From Nannocystis sp. RBIL2 (GTDB lineage: Bacteria; Myxococcota_A; Polyangia; Nannocystales; Nannocystaceae), in NCBI RefSeq assembly GCF_026626745.1, contig NZ_JAPNJW010000002.1, forward strand, positions 186,001 through 250,000: a DNA stretch of 64,000 nt. The letters run 5' to 3'. Each line of letters starts with the position of its first letter. Within the stretch, counting starts at the first letter, position 1. The translations under genes were made by a program, and so were the position numbers. Under the pieces are notes generated by a model. It was not told the origin of the DNA. It was given only the letters and a program-made list of their open reading frames with translations, and made no database searches. Positions 42,954 to 57,897 of the stretch are shown piece by piece.

Positions 42954-43561
42954 GAGCGGGCAGAAGCGGCGCGGTTGCGGTAAGCGTCAAGAGATACGGG
43001 GGCGTCGGGTTCTTCGGCGAGGCCGGCGTCGACGGCGTGACGGTAGAGCAGGCTGTGCAGCTGCCGGCGTCCGCGGTGGATCCGGCTCATCACGGTGCCG
43101 ATCGGGCACTCCATCGCCTCGGCGATCTCCTTGTAGGAGAGGCCCTCGATGTCGGCGAGCACCACCGCCATGCGGTAGTCGGGCGGCAAGCGCTGCAGCG
43201 CGGCGTCGATCTCCTCGCGCAGGTGGAGCTGCGAGGTGGCGGCCTCCGGGCTCGGCGGGGCGGCGATGGGACCCTCGCCGACGGCCGCGAACTCCTGCTC
43301 CAGACCCTCGGCGAGCGCGCGCTCGCGGCCCTGGCGGTGGTAGCGCGTGATGAAGGTGTTGCGCAAAATCGTGAAGACCCACGCTCGCACGCTCGATCCC
43401 GGGCGGAAACTGGCCCAGAAGCGATACGCGCGGACCAGGGTCTCCTGCACCAGATCTTCGGCTTCGGCGCGGCTGCGGGTGAGCCGCAAGGCCGCGCCGA
43501 AGAGGCTGTCGACGTGGCCCAGCACGGTGGACTCGAAGGCCCTGCGAGCGGTGGCGTCCAT
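42950..43561 (-). CDS. ECF-type RNA polymerase sigma factor
   Basis: 203-residue ECF sigma factor with region 2 RAEAEDLVQETLVRAYRFWASFRPGSS-type sequence, VRAWVFTILRNTFITRYHRQGRE, and region 4 MAVVLADIEGLSYKEIAEAMECPIGTVMSRIHRGRRQL. It resembles RpoE/SigW-like groups more closely than the other two sigma factors in the window. ATG at 43561 is chosen because the domain begins there. The downstream overlapping gene is its probable membrane anti-sigma factor. The 189-bp gap to purB holds the divergent promoters. Confidence 0.9.
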   Translation of the reverse strand: MDATARRAFESTVLGHVDSLFGAALRLTRSRAEAEDLVQETLVRAYRFWASFRPGSSVRAWVFTILRNTFITRYHRQGRERALAEGLEQEFAAVGEGPIAAPPSPEAATSQLHLREEIDAALQRLPPDYRMAVVLADIEGLSYKEIAEAMECPIGTVMSRIHRGRRQLHSLLYRHAVDAGLAEEPDAPVSLDAYRNRAASARS

Positions 43562-43750
43562 GCGGTCGGGGTACCGGGGGGGGTTGGAAGTTATTTCAGG
43601 CCGGAACGCCGGTCCGTGAAATCGGGGCGTAAAACTTGGATGGGCCTGCGGCGGCTGCGCGGGAAGTGGTCGAAATCGTGCGCTTTCTCGTCGCGCTGGG
43701 GTGCTCGGGAGGCGGGGGTGCGACAAGCGCGCGGTTAAGCTCTCGCCGCC

Positions 43751-45183
43751 ATGGAAGCCGTGGATCGCTACGACAGCCCCCTCGCCACCCGTTATGCCAC
43801 GCCGGCGATGGTCGCCAACTTCAGCGACCGACGACGGGCGCTGCTGTGGCGCGACCTGTGGATCGCCCTGGCCGAGGCGGAGCGGGCGCTCGGGGTGCCG
43901 ATCTCGGACGCGCAGGTGGCGGCGCTGCGGGCGGCCCGCGAGCGCATCGACTTCGCCCGGGTGGCCGAGCACGAGGCGCGGCTGCGGCACGACGTGATGG
44001 CCCACATCGAGCACTTCGGCGAGGTCGCCGGGGCCGACGCGGGCAAGGTGATCCACCTCGGAGCGACGAGCTGCTACGTGGCCGACAACGCGGAGCTGGT
44101 GATGATCCGCGACGGGCTCGAGATGCTGATGGACCGGCTGGTGGCGGCGCTCGACGCCCTGGCGCGGTTCGCCGGTCAGCACCGGTCGCTGGCGACGCTG
44201 GCGTACACGCACTTCCAGCCGGCGCAGCTGACGACGGTCGGCAAGCGGGCGTGCCTGTGGGCCCAGGATCTCGGGCTCGACCTCGAGACTCTCGAGCAGC
44301 TGCGCGCGCGCCTGCCGTTCCGCGGGGTCAAGGGCACCACCGGGACGCAGGCGTCGTTTTTGGCGCTGTTCCACGGCGACCACGCGAAGGTGCGGGCGCT
44401 CGATCGGGCGGTGGCGGAGGCGATGGGCTTCGCCGGGTCGATCGCGGTCAGCGGCCAGACGTACACCCGCAAGATCGACACGTGGTGGTCTCGGCGCTGG
44501 CCGACGTCGCCGGCTCGGCGGCCAAGATCGCGGTCGACCTGCGGCTGCTCGCGCACAAGCGAGAGGTCGACGAGCCGTTCGAGGCCGATCAGGTCGGGTC
44601 GTCGGCGATGGCCTACAAGCGCAACCCGATGCGGAGCGAGCGGATCTGCGGGCTCGCCCGGTTCGTGCACTCGCTGGCGACGAGCCCGCGGGAGACGCAC
44701 GCGAACCAGTGGTTCGAGCGCACCCTCGATGACAGCGCGAACCGCCGACTGACCATCACCGAGGCGTTCCTGGCGACCGATGCGATCCTCAACCTGTTGG
44801 TCGACATCACCTCGGGGCTGGTGGTTCACCCGCCGGTGATCGCGGCCAACATGCGCGACGAGCTGCCGTTCATGGCGACCGAGAACGTGTTGATGCGGGG
44901 GACCAGCGCCGGTCACAGTCGACAGGAGCTGCATCGACTGGTCCGCGCCCACAGCCTCGAGGCGGTGGCGGGGATGAAGCGCGGCGAACCCAATGACCTG
45001 ATGGCGCGCATGCAGGCGGACGCGGTGCTGGGACCGTTCGTCGACGCGGACCTCACTGCGCCGGCGCGCTACGTGGGGCGGGCGCCCGAGCAAGTCGACG
45101 AGTTCCTGGCGGAGTTCCTCGGGCCCTTGCTGGCACGCCACGAGGCGCGTCGCGGTCGCTTCTCTGCCGGTGTGCGGGTGTAG
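43751..45183 (+). pseudogene. purB: adenylosuccinate lyase, interrupted by a -1 frameshift
   Basis: Purine-biosynthesis lyase of the long human/B. subtilis-like type, split into two frames. Frame 1 (from ATG 43751) gives MEAVDRYDSPLATRYA through SCYVADNAEL, KGTTGTQASF and SGQTYTRKIDT. Frame 2 then continues with VVSALADVAGSAAKIAVDLRLL, the catalytic flexible loop GSSAMAYKRNPMRSER, and on to a normal C-terminus at 45183. The break is at about 44480-44490, in ACGTGGTGGTC, and needs one extra base to restore the frame. Both halves are well conserved, so a sequencing or assembly error is more likely than old decay. A real recent mutation or recoding cannot be excluded. Confidence 0.85.
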
Positions 45184-45237
45184 CGGACGAGCGGCCGGGA
45201 CGGGCCGCGCGAGGCGTGTGCTATCCTCCGCGCGCCC

Positions 45238-45636
<399 letters not shown>

Positions 45637-45764
45637 CTAGCCGCTGGTCGAGCGCGCCCCCCGAGTGCGCGGCCACGAGATGCCGCGCCCGTTTCTCCTC
45701 GAAAAGCCCCTGGAACTATGTCCGGGAGCAAAATCGTTCAGGGCCCGCCGTGATCCGTGCGGCG

Positions 45765-45971
45765 CTACTCCTCGGGCTGGTCCATGCGCTTGCGCAGGCT
45801 CAGCGGGCGCATGTCGGTCCAGACCTCGTTGATGTAGGCCAGGCACTCTTCTTTGAGCCCGGACTTGCCGGCTTCGCGCCAACCGAGCGGGATCTCGCGA
45901 TCCTCCGGCCAGATCGAGTACTGCTCTTCGTGGTTGACGACGACCTTGTAGCGGGTGGTGTCTTCGCTCAT
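45765..45971 (-). CDS. MbtH-like protein
   Basis: 68-residue MbtH-family protein, normally a partner that activates adenylation domains of non-ribosomal peptide synthetases. The signature is nearly complete: YKVVVNHEEQYSIWP, then IPLGWREAG, then CLAYINEVWTDMRPLSLRKRM, including the conserved Trp residues. Its ATG overlaps the stop of the carboxypeptidase gene by 4 nt. No NRPS gene is in the window, so it is an orphan here and may serve an NRPS elsewhere. Confidence 0.92.
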   Translation of the reverse strand: MSEDTTRYKVVVNHEEQYSIWPEDREIPLGWREAGKSGLKEECLAYINEVWTDMRPLSLRKRMDQPEE

Positions 45972-46911
45972 GCGCCGCGATCGTAGGCGGGCGGGCGCTC
46001 GAGCTGCAAGGCGGCGGTGAAGTAGGCGCACACGCCGGACACATCGTTCTCGACCCAGGGCGCCGGATCGCGCGGATTGAAGCGCCAGAACACGCTCGGC
46101 GCGCGCCAGTGCTGACGCCAGCTGGCGAAGATCGTGAACGTCTCGACGCACACCGCCCACGTGCCGTGGACGTGGTGCTGGTGATCTTCCTGCTCGCCGG
46201 TGAAGGTGTCGAAGATCCGGCTGGCGAGGCGGAAGTAGCGGTGGTGCGGCTGAGCCCGGCGAAAGGTCCGGCACAGCCGGCGATACGTGGCGTAGGCGCG
46301 CCGATCGGTGACGCGCGCCGGGATCAGCGTGCCCATGAACGAGTGGAAGTTGGCGGCGACGACGAACTTCTGCGCGCCGAACAGGCGATCGAGGGCGGCC
46401 GTCTCGGGCTCGCTGAGCGGATGCGGGCCCCGGTAAGTGGCGTCGCCCGGGCGATCGGAGCCGGCCCCGGGCAGCCAGCTCGGACCGGCGCCGCCGGGGC
46501 GCGGATAGTTGCGGTTGAGATCGACGCCGTGGGCGTTGCCTCGCAGGTGCGGCAACCGTCCGTGCCCGCCGGCGGCGAAGGTGCGGGCATAGCCGTCCGG
46601 GTTGATGCTCGGCACCACCCACAGCTCGGCCTGCGAGCGCAACGAGACGAGGCGCGGATCGCCGTCAGCGAGCGCGCGCAGCAGGCCGATGGCGACCCGG
46701 CCGGCGATGAACTCGACGCCGTGGATGTTGGCGCCGCAGAAGACACGTGGCCGATCGGACAGGGTCGAAGGGACACGTACGGCGACCAGCGGTCGGCCCT
46801 CGACGCTGGTGCCGTACTCGACGAGCTCGCCCCCGACACGGGCCGCGAGGGCGGCGACCTCGGTCGCGCGGCCCTCGGGGCTGGGGTAGGGAGCGAGCTC
46901 GTCGGCGGGGT

Positions 46912-46915
<4 letters not shown>
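45968..46915 (-). CDS. M14-family zinc carboxypeptidase
   Basis: 315-residue metallocarboxypeptidase. Zinc ligands are His65 and Glu68 (NIHGVEFIAG) and the later His in NFHSFMG. Substrate residues VDLNRNYPRP and the catalytic Glu in CVETFTIF are present. It lacks a signal peptide and so is probably cytoplasmic, like some peptide- or peptidoglycan-recycling members. It overlaps the helicase gene upstream and the MbtH gene downstream by 4 nt each, so the three are translated in a coupled way, an unusual combination. Confidence 0.87.
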
Positions 46916-51204
<4,289 letters not shown>

Positions 51205-51215
51205 GGTGAGGAATC

Positions 51216-51749
51216 CTAGAGCGCAAGGAGCTCCCGGCGTGCGTCGGCGTGTCGTCGACCCCGTTCGGCAAACTCGCGATGAAGCGCGATGAGCCGATCG
51301 ATTCGTCGTCCGAGATCGGTATCCGAGCCGGCGCATAGCGCCTGGGTCTCGCGGAGGAGGTTGGAGAGATCCGCCGCAGCATTCGCGTCTTCCTCGGCCC
51401 ATCGCTGGGGCTTCTGGTCGAACAACGCGACCAAGCGATCACGGAGAAGATCGATGCGATACCCGCACTCGACCGTGGCCGGTCGGGCCACGATGTCTTG
51501 TTGCGCGAGCCCCGCGTAGATCCCAACCAGTGCGTAGAGGATGGCGACAACGGCGGCCACCACCCACAACACAATGAGTTGCCGATCACGAGTAAGACGT
51601 CCTGGGGCGGCTTGGGTCAGTGCGCGGCAAGTCTCCCAGGTTCCCCCCAAGGGGTCAAGCGGCCCAGCGGCGCCCGAGGCGCTTGTCGACCCACGCCGCC
51701 GCGGGTGAGGCCGCTTCGGGTGAGGCGCCGGGGCACCAGGCTGGCTCAC
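51216..51749 (-). CDS. single-pass membrane protein of unknown function
   Basis: 177-residue protein with a basic Pro-rich N-terminus, one membrane helix (about residues 58-79, LIVLWVVAAVVAILYALVGIY) and a helical C-terminal part (RLVALFDQKPQRWAEEDANAAADLSNLLRET). The start is GTG at 51749. It lies between a lipoprotein gene (40-nt gap) and the giant helicase (11-nt gap) and is probably co-transcribed with both. I do not recognise the family. Confidence 0.68.
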   Translation of the reverse strand: MSQPGAPAPHPKRPHPRRRGSTSASGAAGPLDPLGGTWETCRALTQAAPGRLTRDRQLIVLWVVAAVVAILYALVGIYAGLAQQDIVARPATVECGYRIDLLRDRLVALFDQKPQRWAEEDANAAADLSNLLRETQALCAGSDTDLGRRIDRLIALHREFAERGRRHADARRELLAL

Positions 51750-51789
51750 AACTCACGCCGGCACCGAAGCTGTCTTTTATGCCAGGTGG

Positions 51790-54117
51790 CTACTCGGCCG
51801 CGGCGGCCGCCGCTCGGGCGACGAAGCGGACGATCTGATTCTGCGGCACGCGCAGCGGGCTGGAGACCGGACGGATTCGGCGGATCTGGCAACCCTCTCC
51901 GGACAGACAGGTGCCGGGGGCGTTGAGGTCCAGCGGCTCGCCGTCGGGATCGAGGAGACCCTCGCCGCTCGTGAGGTCGAGGGGGATCACCCGGCTGTTG
52001 CTGACGAAGTCGTCGAGCTCCAGGGTGTACACGGAGCCGGAGGTCAGGAGGAGGGCCTCGTCGTCCAGGTCGGCGACCAGGAGCCCGTCCTCCTCGACGA
52101 GCAACGGGCTGTCCTCGCGGAGATCGACGACGACGATCGGGGCCGGGCCGGTGGCGCTGTTCTGCGGGGTGGCCATCGGCAGCGCGGTCACGAGGTAGAC
52201 GCCGGGGTTGACCGGGAGGACGAACTGACCCTCGACGGTGGGGGTGTTGTAGAAGTACGGGCCGAGCAGGGTGTTGGGGTCTTCGCCCCGGATGACGCGC
52301 TCGGCGAGGACCTCGGCCGGCATGCACGCAGCGCCGTCGCAGTCTTTTTGCCCGGCCTTGCCGCGCAGCAGCACGCGGGGCACGAGCTCCTGCTCCGGCA
52401 ACTCGGTGGCGTCGGAGGTGATCGTCGCGGGCATGAAGGTGGAGCGGAACAGCGAGCCGACCGGTGGTTCGATCCGCAGCGTGTAGGCCTGCCCGTTGCC
52501 GCTGGCAGGGCCGGGGCTGAGGTTGACGCTGCAGGCTTCACCGGCGGCGTTGCAGTCGGCGGAGCCGTAGTTGACGCGCACGGTGCCCTGCTCGTCGGCG
52601 CCGCTCAGCGGCATGCAGGCGGCAGCCGCCCAGGTGGCCGGGTCGGGGACGGCGAAGTCGCCGACGATGGAGATCGGAGCCTTGATCGGGCACGTCTCGG
52701 GCGCAGCGGGCGGTGGTTTGGTCGCGGCCTCGGCCAGGCACGAGGTGTCGCAGCAGGTCCACTCCTGCCCGGCCTTGTTCTTGAAAAGGCGCGCCGGCGT
52801 GCCCTTCAGCGGGACCAGGACCTCGACCGCGCGCTGCCACGTGGGCAGGCAGATCCGCCCGAGCGGAGTGCTGCCCATGGTGTCGCCGACGAGGAAGGTC
52901 AGGACGACGCGGTAGTTGAGGCGCGGCAGCCCGATCCGGGCGTCCGGAGTGGTGCTGACGACGAACTCCATGGTCCGGTCGGCGGCCGGATTCTCCTCGC
53001 AGTAGGTGTAGACCCACGCCGACACTGCGGCGTCGTCCTTGGCCTCGGCGGTGATCGGCTTGATGGCCGGCCGGTCGGTGAGGTCGAGCGCGCACTGCTG
53101 CAGGTCGACGCGGCACACCTGGCCCTGGGGACACTCCGCGTCGCGCTTGCAGCCGCACCGCTTGCCGTTCCCGTCGGGGTCGGCGTAGCACTGGAACGGC
53201 TCGGGGCACTGGCCGCTGGTGGCGCAACTCGGATAGGACGAGTTGACGATCGTCTCGACCGAGCAGGTCGCCGGGGTCTGGCCGATCGGGTTCGGGTCGC
53301 ACACCGGCGTCTCGGGGTCGCCGTCGTCGGCCCGTCCGGCGTGGCGCATGTTGACGACCACGGTCGCCGGCGGCTCGAGCGGCGGCTCGCTCGCCAGTGG
53401 GCCGTCGGGGAAACGGATGTTGCCGAGCACCCGGCGGTGACACTCGCGGATCGTGCGGATCGTGAAACTGTCGTCGCCCGCCTCGACGGTCTTCTTGCGC
53501 ATCAGCTGGCGCGCGACGATCCCGCGGCCCCACAGGAACGGCTGGTCGCCGGCGACGTCGTCCTGGTACGTCAGCTTGGCGTAGAGCGGCTGATCCGCGT
53601 TCTCGTCGCCGACGTCGTAGCGCGGCCAGGCCTTGAAAAGCACCGGATCGGAGTCGACCGAGCCGTCGAGGGTGGGCGGCGGAAAGCTGAGGTCGGTGAC
53701 GACGAAGGGGGAACGGGCGAGCCGCGACGGCTGCTGCAGCTCGATGCTGGCGGCCACCGGGACGCCCTCTCCGGTGTCTTCTTCGAGCTCGTCAAGCGGC
53801 CATTCCTCCAGCTCGATCCGGAGGCGGTCGCGGATCGCGTCGCGGTGGACGTAGTAACGGTTGGGCACGCGATCGAGGATTCGGCTGAGCGCCTCGTCTT
53901 CGCCGAGGAGCTCGAAGCGGAACGGCGGCTCGACCGTCTGCACGTCGATGGCGATGCCCTCGGGCGGCGGCAGCCCGTTCTCGAAGCAGATGTTGTTGCT
54001 GCAGACCTGTCCCGCGAGACAGTCCATGTCGGACTTGCACGAACGGTCCTGGTCGTCGGGCGCCTCGGTCGAACACGCCGCGGCCAGCACGGCCGCGACC
54101 AGCGGCCGGGCCTTCAC
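51790..54117 (-). CDS. large Cys-containing lipoprotein
   Basis: 775-residue predicted lipoprotein. GTG at 54117 overlaps the previous stop (GTGA), and the signal peptide ends VLAAAC. Two short Cys-rich EGF-like blocks are seen: RSCKSDMDCLAGQVCSNNIC near residue 30 and CATSGQCPEPFQCYADPDG-type with GCKRDAECPQGQVC near residue 320. The rest is strand-rich, with a C-terminal part resembling carbohydrate- or adhesion-type beta domains (VNPGVYLVTALP), not firmly assigned. The three-core repeat at 54006-54037 lies in the first Cys block. It probably forms an envelope complex with the next lipoprotein upstream. Confidence 0.75.
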   Translation of the reverse strand: MKARPLVAAVLAAACSTEAPDDQDRSCKSDMDCLAGQVCSNNICFENGLPPPEGIAIDVQTVEPPFRFELLGEDEALSRILDRVPNRYYVHRDAIRDRLRIELEEWPLDELEEDTGEGVPVAASIELQQPSRLARSPFVVTDLSFPPPTLDGSVDSDPVLFKAWPRYDVGDENADQPLYAKLTYQDDVAGDQPFLWGRGIVARQLMRKKTVEAGDDSFTIRTIRECHRRVLGNIRFPDGPLASEPPLEPPATVVVNMRHAGRADDGDPETPVCDPNPIGQTPATCSVETIVNSSYPSCATSGQCPEPFQCYADPDGNGKRCGCKRDAECPQGQVCRVDLQQCALDLTDRPAIKPITAEAKDDAAVSAWVYTYCEENPAADRTMEFVVSTTPDARIGLPRLNYRVVLTFLVGDTMGSTPLGRICLPTWQRAVEVLVPLKGTPARLFKNKAGQEWTCCDTSCLAEAATKPPPAAPETCPIKAPISIVGDFAVPDPATWAAAACMPLSGADEQGTVRVNYGSADCNAAGEACSVNLSPGPASGNGQAYTLRIEPPVGSLFRSTFMPATITSDATELPEQELVPRVLLRGKAGQKDCDGAACMPAEVLAERVIRGEDPNTLLGPYFYNTPTVEGQFVLPVNPGVYLVTALPMATPQNSATGPAPIVVVDLREDSPLLVEEDGLLVADLDDEALLLTSGSVYTLELDDFVSNSRVIPLDLTSGEGLLDPDGEPLDLNAPGTCLSGEGCQIRRIRPVSSPLRVPQNQIVRFVARAAAAAAE

Positions 54118-54952
54118 GACGACTCCTTCTCCGGCCGGCACCGCTTGAAGCAGTCGTGCTTGTCGTCGTTGGCCGGGGCCTTGTCGCAGCTGAACACGTA
54201 GTGGGTGCTGTCGTACGTGGCGCCGTTGTCCATGTCGGGGACGCCGACCTGGCGCGCGAGCCCGTCGGGCCTGAACCACGCGCGGTCGCTGACCATCACC
54301 GTCAGGGTGTGGAAGCCCTTCGACAGCCGCGTCCGACCGCCGTTGCACAGGTCGATGCCGGTCTGGTCGCCGCCGACGACGAGCTGGCGGAGCTGCGGGT
54401 CGCGGCGTCCGGCCGGCTTGTACGGGGTGTCCAGGCGGTCGAGCTGCCGCTCGGGGTCGTAGTAGCGCAGGTAATCGACGAAGTTGTACGGGTACCAGGT
54501 CCCCTGCGGCAGGTCGAGGAGCAGCGCGGCGAAGATCTTGTCCTTCGCCTCGCGGGTGCGCGGGTCCTCGTCCTGATCCTCGACGAACAGGACGAGGTCG
54601 AACCCCTTGTTGTCCTTCTGCTCTTCGGGGCAGGTGCAGAAGGCGTAGGGGTTGGTGATGGTGTTGTCGAAATCGTCGATCTCGGTGTAGGCGGGGTCGA
54701 GGAAGTGCGGCGAGGCCTCCCGCGGATCGGACTCGCCGGGCTGCGGGCACACCTGCGGTATGTCGTCGTCGAGGTTCGGATCGCAGGCCGTCTCGCCCTC
54801 CACCGAGAGCAGCACCGACTCCAGGATCCGCACCGCGTTGCGGTTCGTGATCGCCGTCTTCTCGAACACGATCTCCTTGTCGGGCAGGACGCACGAGAGC
54901 GCGCCTGTCGCAAGGGACAGGGCGACAAGGACAGGTCCGAGGACGGGGCGAT

Positions 54953-54956
<4 letters not shown>
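54114..54956 (-). CDS. lipoprotein of unknown function
   Basis: 280-residue predicted lipoprotein. The signal peptide LVALSLATGALSC gives lipobox ALSC, and a two-core repeat (54904-54921) overlaps its codons. The body has several Cys (TACDPNLDDDIPQVCPQP, FCTCPEEQ) and a strand-rich part. The start ATG at 54956 overlaps the stop of the sigma-54 activator gene by 4 nt, and its own stop overlaps the next lipoprotein start, so expression is tightly coupled. Function unknown. Confidence 0.75.
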
Positions 54957-56800
<1,844 letters not shown>

Positions 56801-56807
56801 GCGGTTC

Positions 56808-57875
56808 TCAGAAGCGGATCTTGACGCCGAGACCCCCGCCGCCCGGGACGAACGTGGGAGCCGGCGCCACCTGCAGGATATCACTTCTGCGCAGCTCGCT
56901 CGACCGGGGGCCGGGCTTGCCCGAGGGCGCTTTGCCGGGCTTTTTGCCGGCTGCGTCGTCGTCGTCGCCCTTGAGCTCGCTGCGCGGCACTCGGACCCGC
57001 TTGGCCGTGGTGAACGGGCGGAACAGGATCTGCGCGAGGACGATGTCGAGGGCCAGGGCCCCGAGGAAAATCGTGCCCATCGCCTGCTCGGCGTTGCGCA
57101 GGGCCAGGCCGGGACCACCGTCGGGTAGATCGCAGACCAACGAACTGTCCTGGAAGCCGTTGAGCCGCTCGCAGGCGGTCACGCGCCGGATGAACAGGCC
57201 CAGCGCCGCGGCTCCGATCGCCAGCTCGCCGCCCAGGAAGATGCCGCCGAGGGCCTTGTTGCCGTTGTAGAAGTGGCCGACGCCGAACGGCACCAGCGCG
57301 ACGGCGCGGTTGCGGGCGACCTTCTCGACGACCTCGACCTCCTGCTGCTCGTAGGCCTTGCGCAGCTGGTCGTGATCGCGGCCGAGCGCGCTGTGGCGGA
57401 CCTTGAGCTCGTCGAGGTCGGCGATGCAAGCGGCCCGCTCGCCCTTGCACATGTTGAAGCTGGCCCGGTCGCGCTCCTCGCGGAGGCTGTTGTAGAGGTC
57501 GTAGAAGGCCTTGCTGTGGGTGTCGGCCGGCGGCCGCCAGTCGGGCGAGGAGGCCAGCAGGCGCTTGATGTAACCGGTGGCCCACTCCTGGCTGACGGGG
57601 GCGATGTCCGGGTCCTGCAGGGTGGCGTCGGAGAGGTAGCGCAGCGCGGCCTCCTCGAGCAGCGGATCGCCGAGCTTGCGCCCGTCCACCAGCATCGGCT
57701 CGAGCAGCGCGCGCACGCGGGCCCAGTTGCCCTGCGTCCACGCCTGGATGGCGGCGTTGACCTTGTCGACCTCGGTCGTCGGCACGAGCGGCGGCGCGGG
57801 GGTGGTCGGCGGACGCGCGTGGACCGGCGACGTGACGGCGACACCGAGAGCGAGCGAGCAAGCGAGGAGGCGCAT
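56808..57875 (-). CDS. secreted protein with C-terminal membrane segments, unknown function
   Basis: 355-residue protein with a signal peptide (MRLLACSLALGVAVTSPVHA), a helical region (about 35-190, including a coiled-coil-like DELKVRHSALGRDHDQLRKAYEQQEVEVVEKV) and two hydrophobic stretches (about 205-235 and 270-290) that may span the membrane. The acidic/basic tail ends VPGGGGLGVKIRF, resembling an outer-membrane beta-strand end. The gene sits between the kinase (22-nt gap) and the sigma-54 activator (7-nt gap), so it is probably in the same signalling operon. Confidence 0.72.
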   Translation of the reverse strand: MRLLACSLALGVAVTSPVHARPPTTPAPPLVPTTEVDKVNAAIQAWTQGNWARVRALLEPMLVDGRKLGDPLLEEAALRYLSDATLQDPDIAPVSQEWATGYIKRLLASSPDWRPPADTHSKAFYDLYNSLREERDRASFNMCKGERAACIADLDELKVRHSALGRDHDQLRKAYEQQEVEVVEKVARNRAVALVPFGVGHFYNGNKALGGIFLGGELAIGAAALGLFIRRVTACERLNGFQDSSLVCDLPDGGPGLALRNAEQAMGTIFLGALALDIVLAQILFRPFTTAKRVRVPRSELKGDDDDAAGKKPGKAPSGKPGPRSSELRRSDILQVAPAPTFVPGGGGLGVKIRF

Positions 57876-57897
57876 GCGGGATCGGTGGAACGCGGCG

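Noticed and set aside
51790..54894. A single 1034-codon protein over the two lipoprotein genes
   Set aside because: The upper part is a shadow of the 280-residue lipoprotein in another frame. The lower gene has its own GTG start and signal peptide at 54117.
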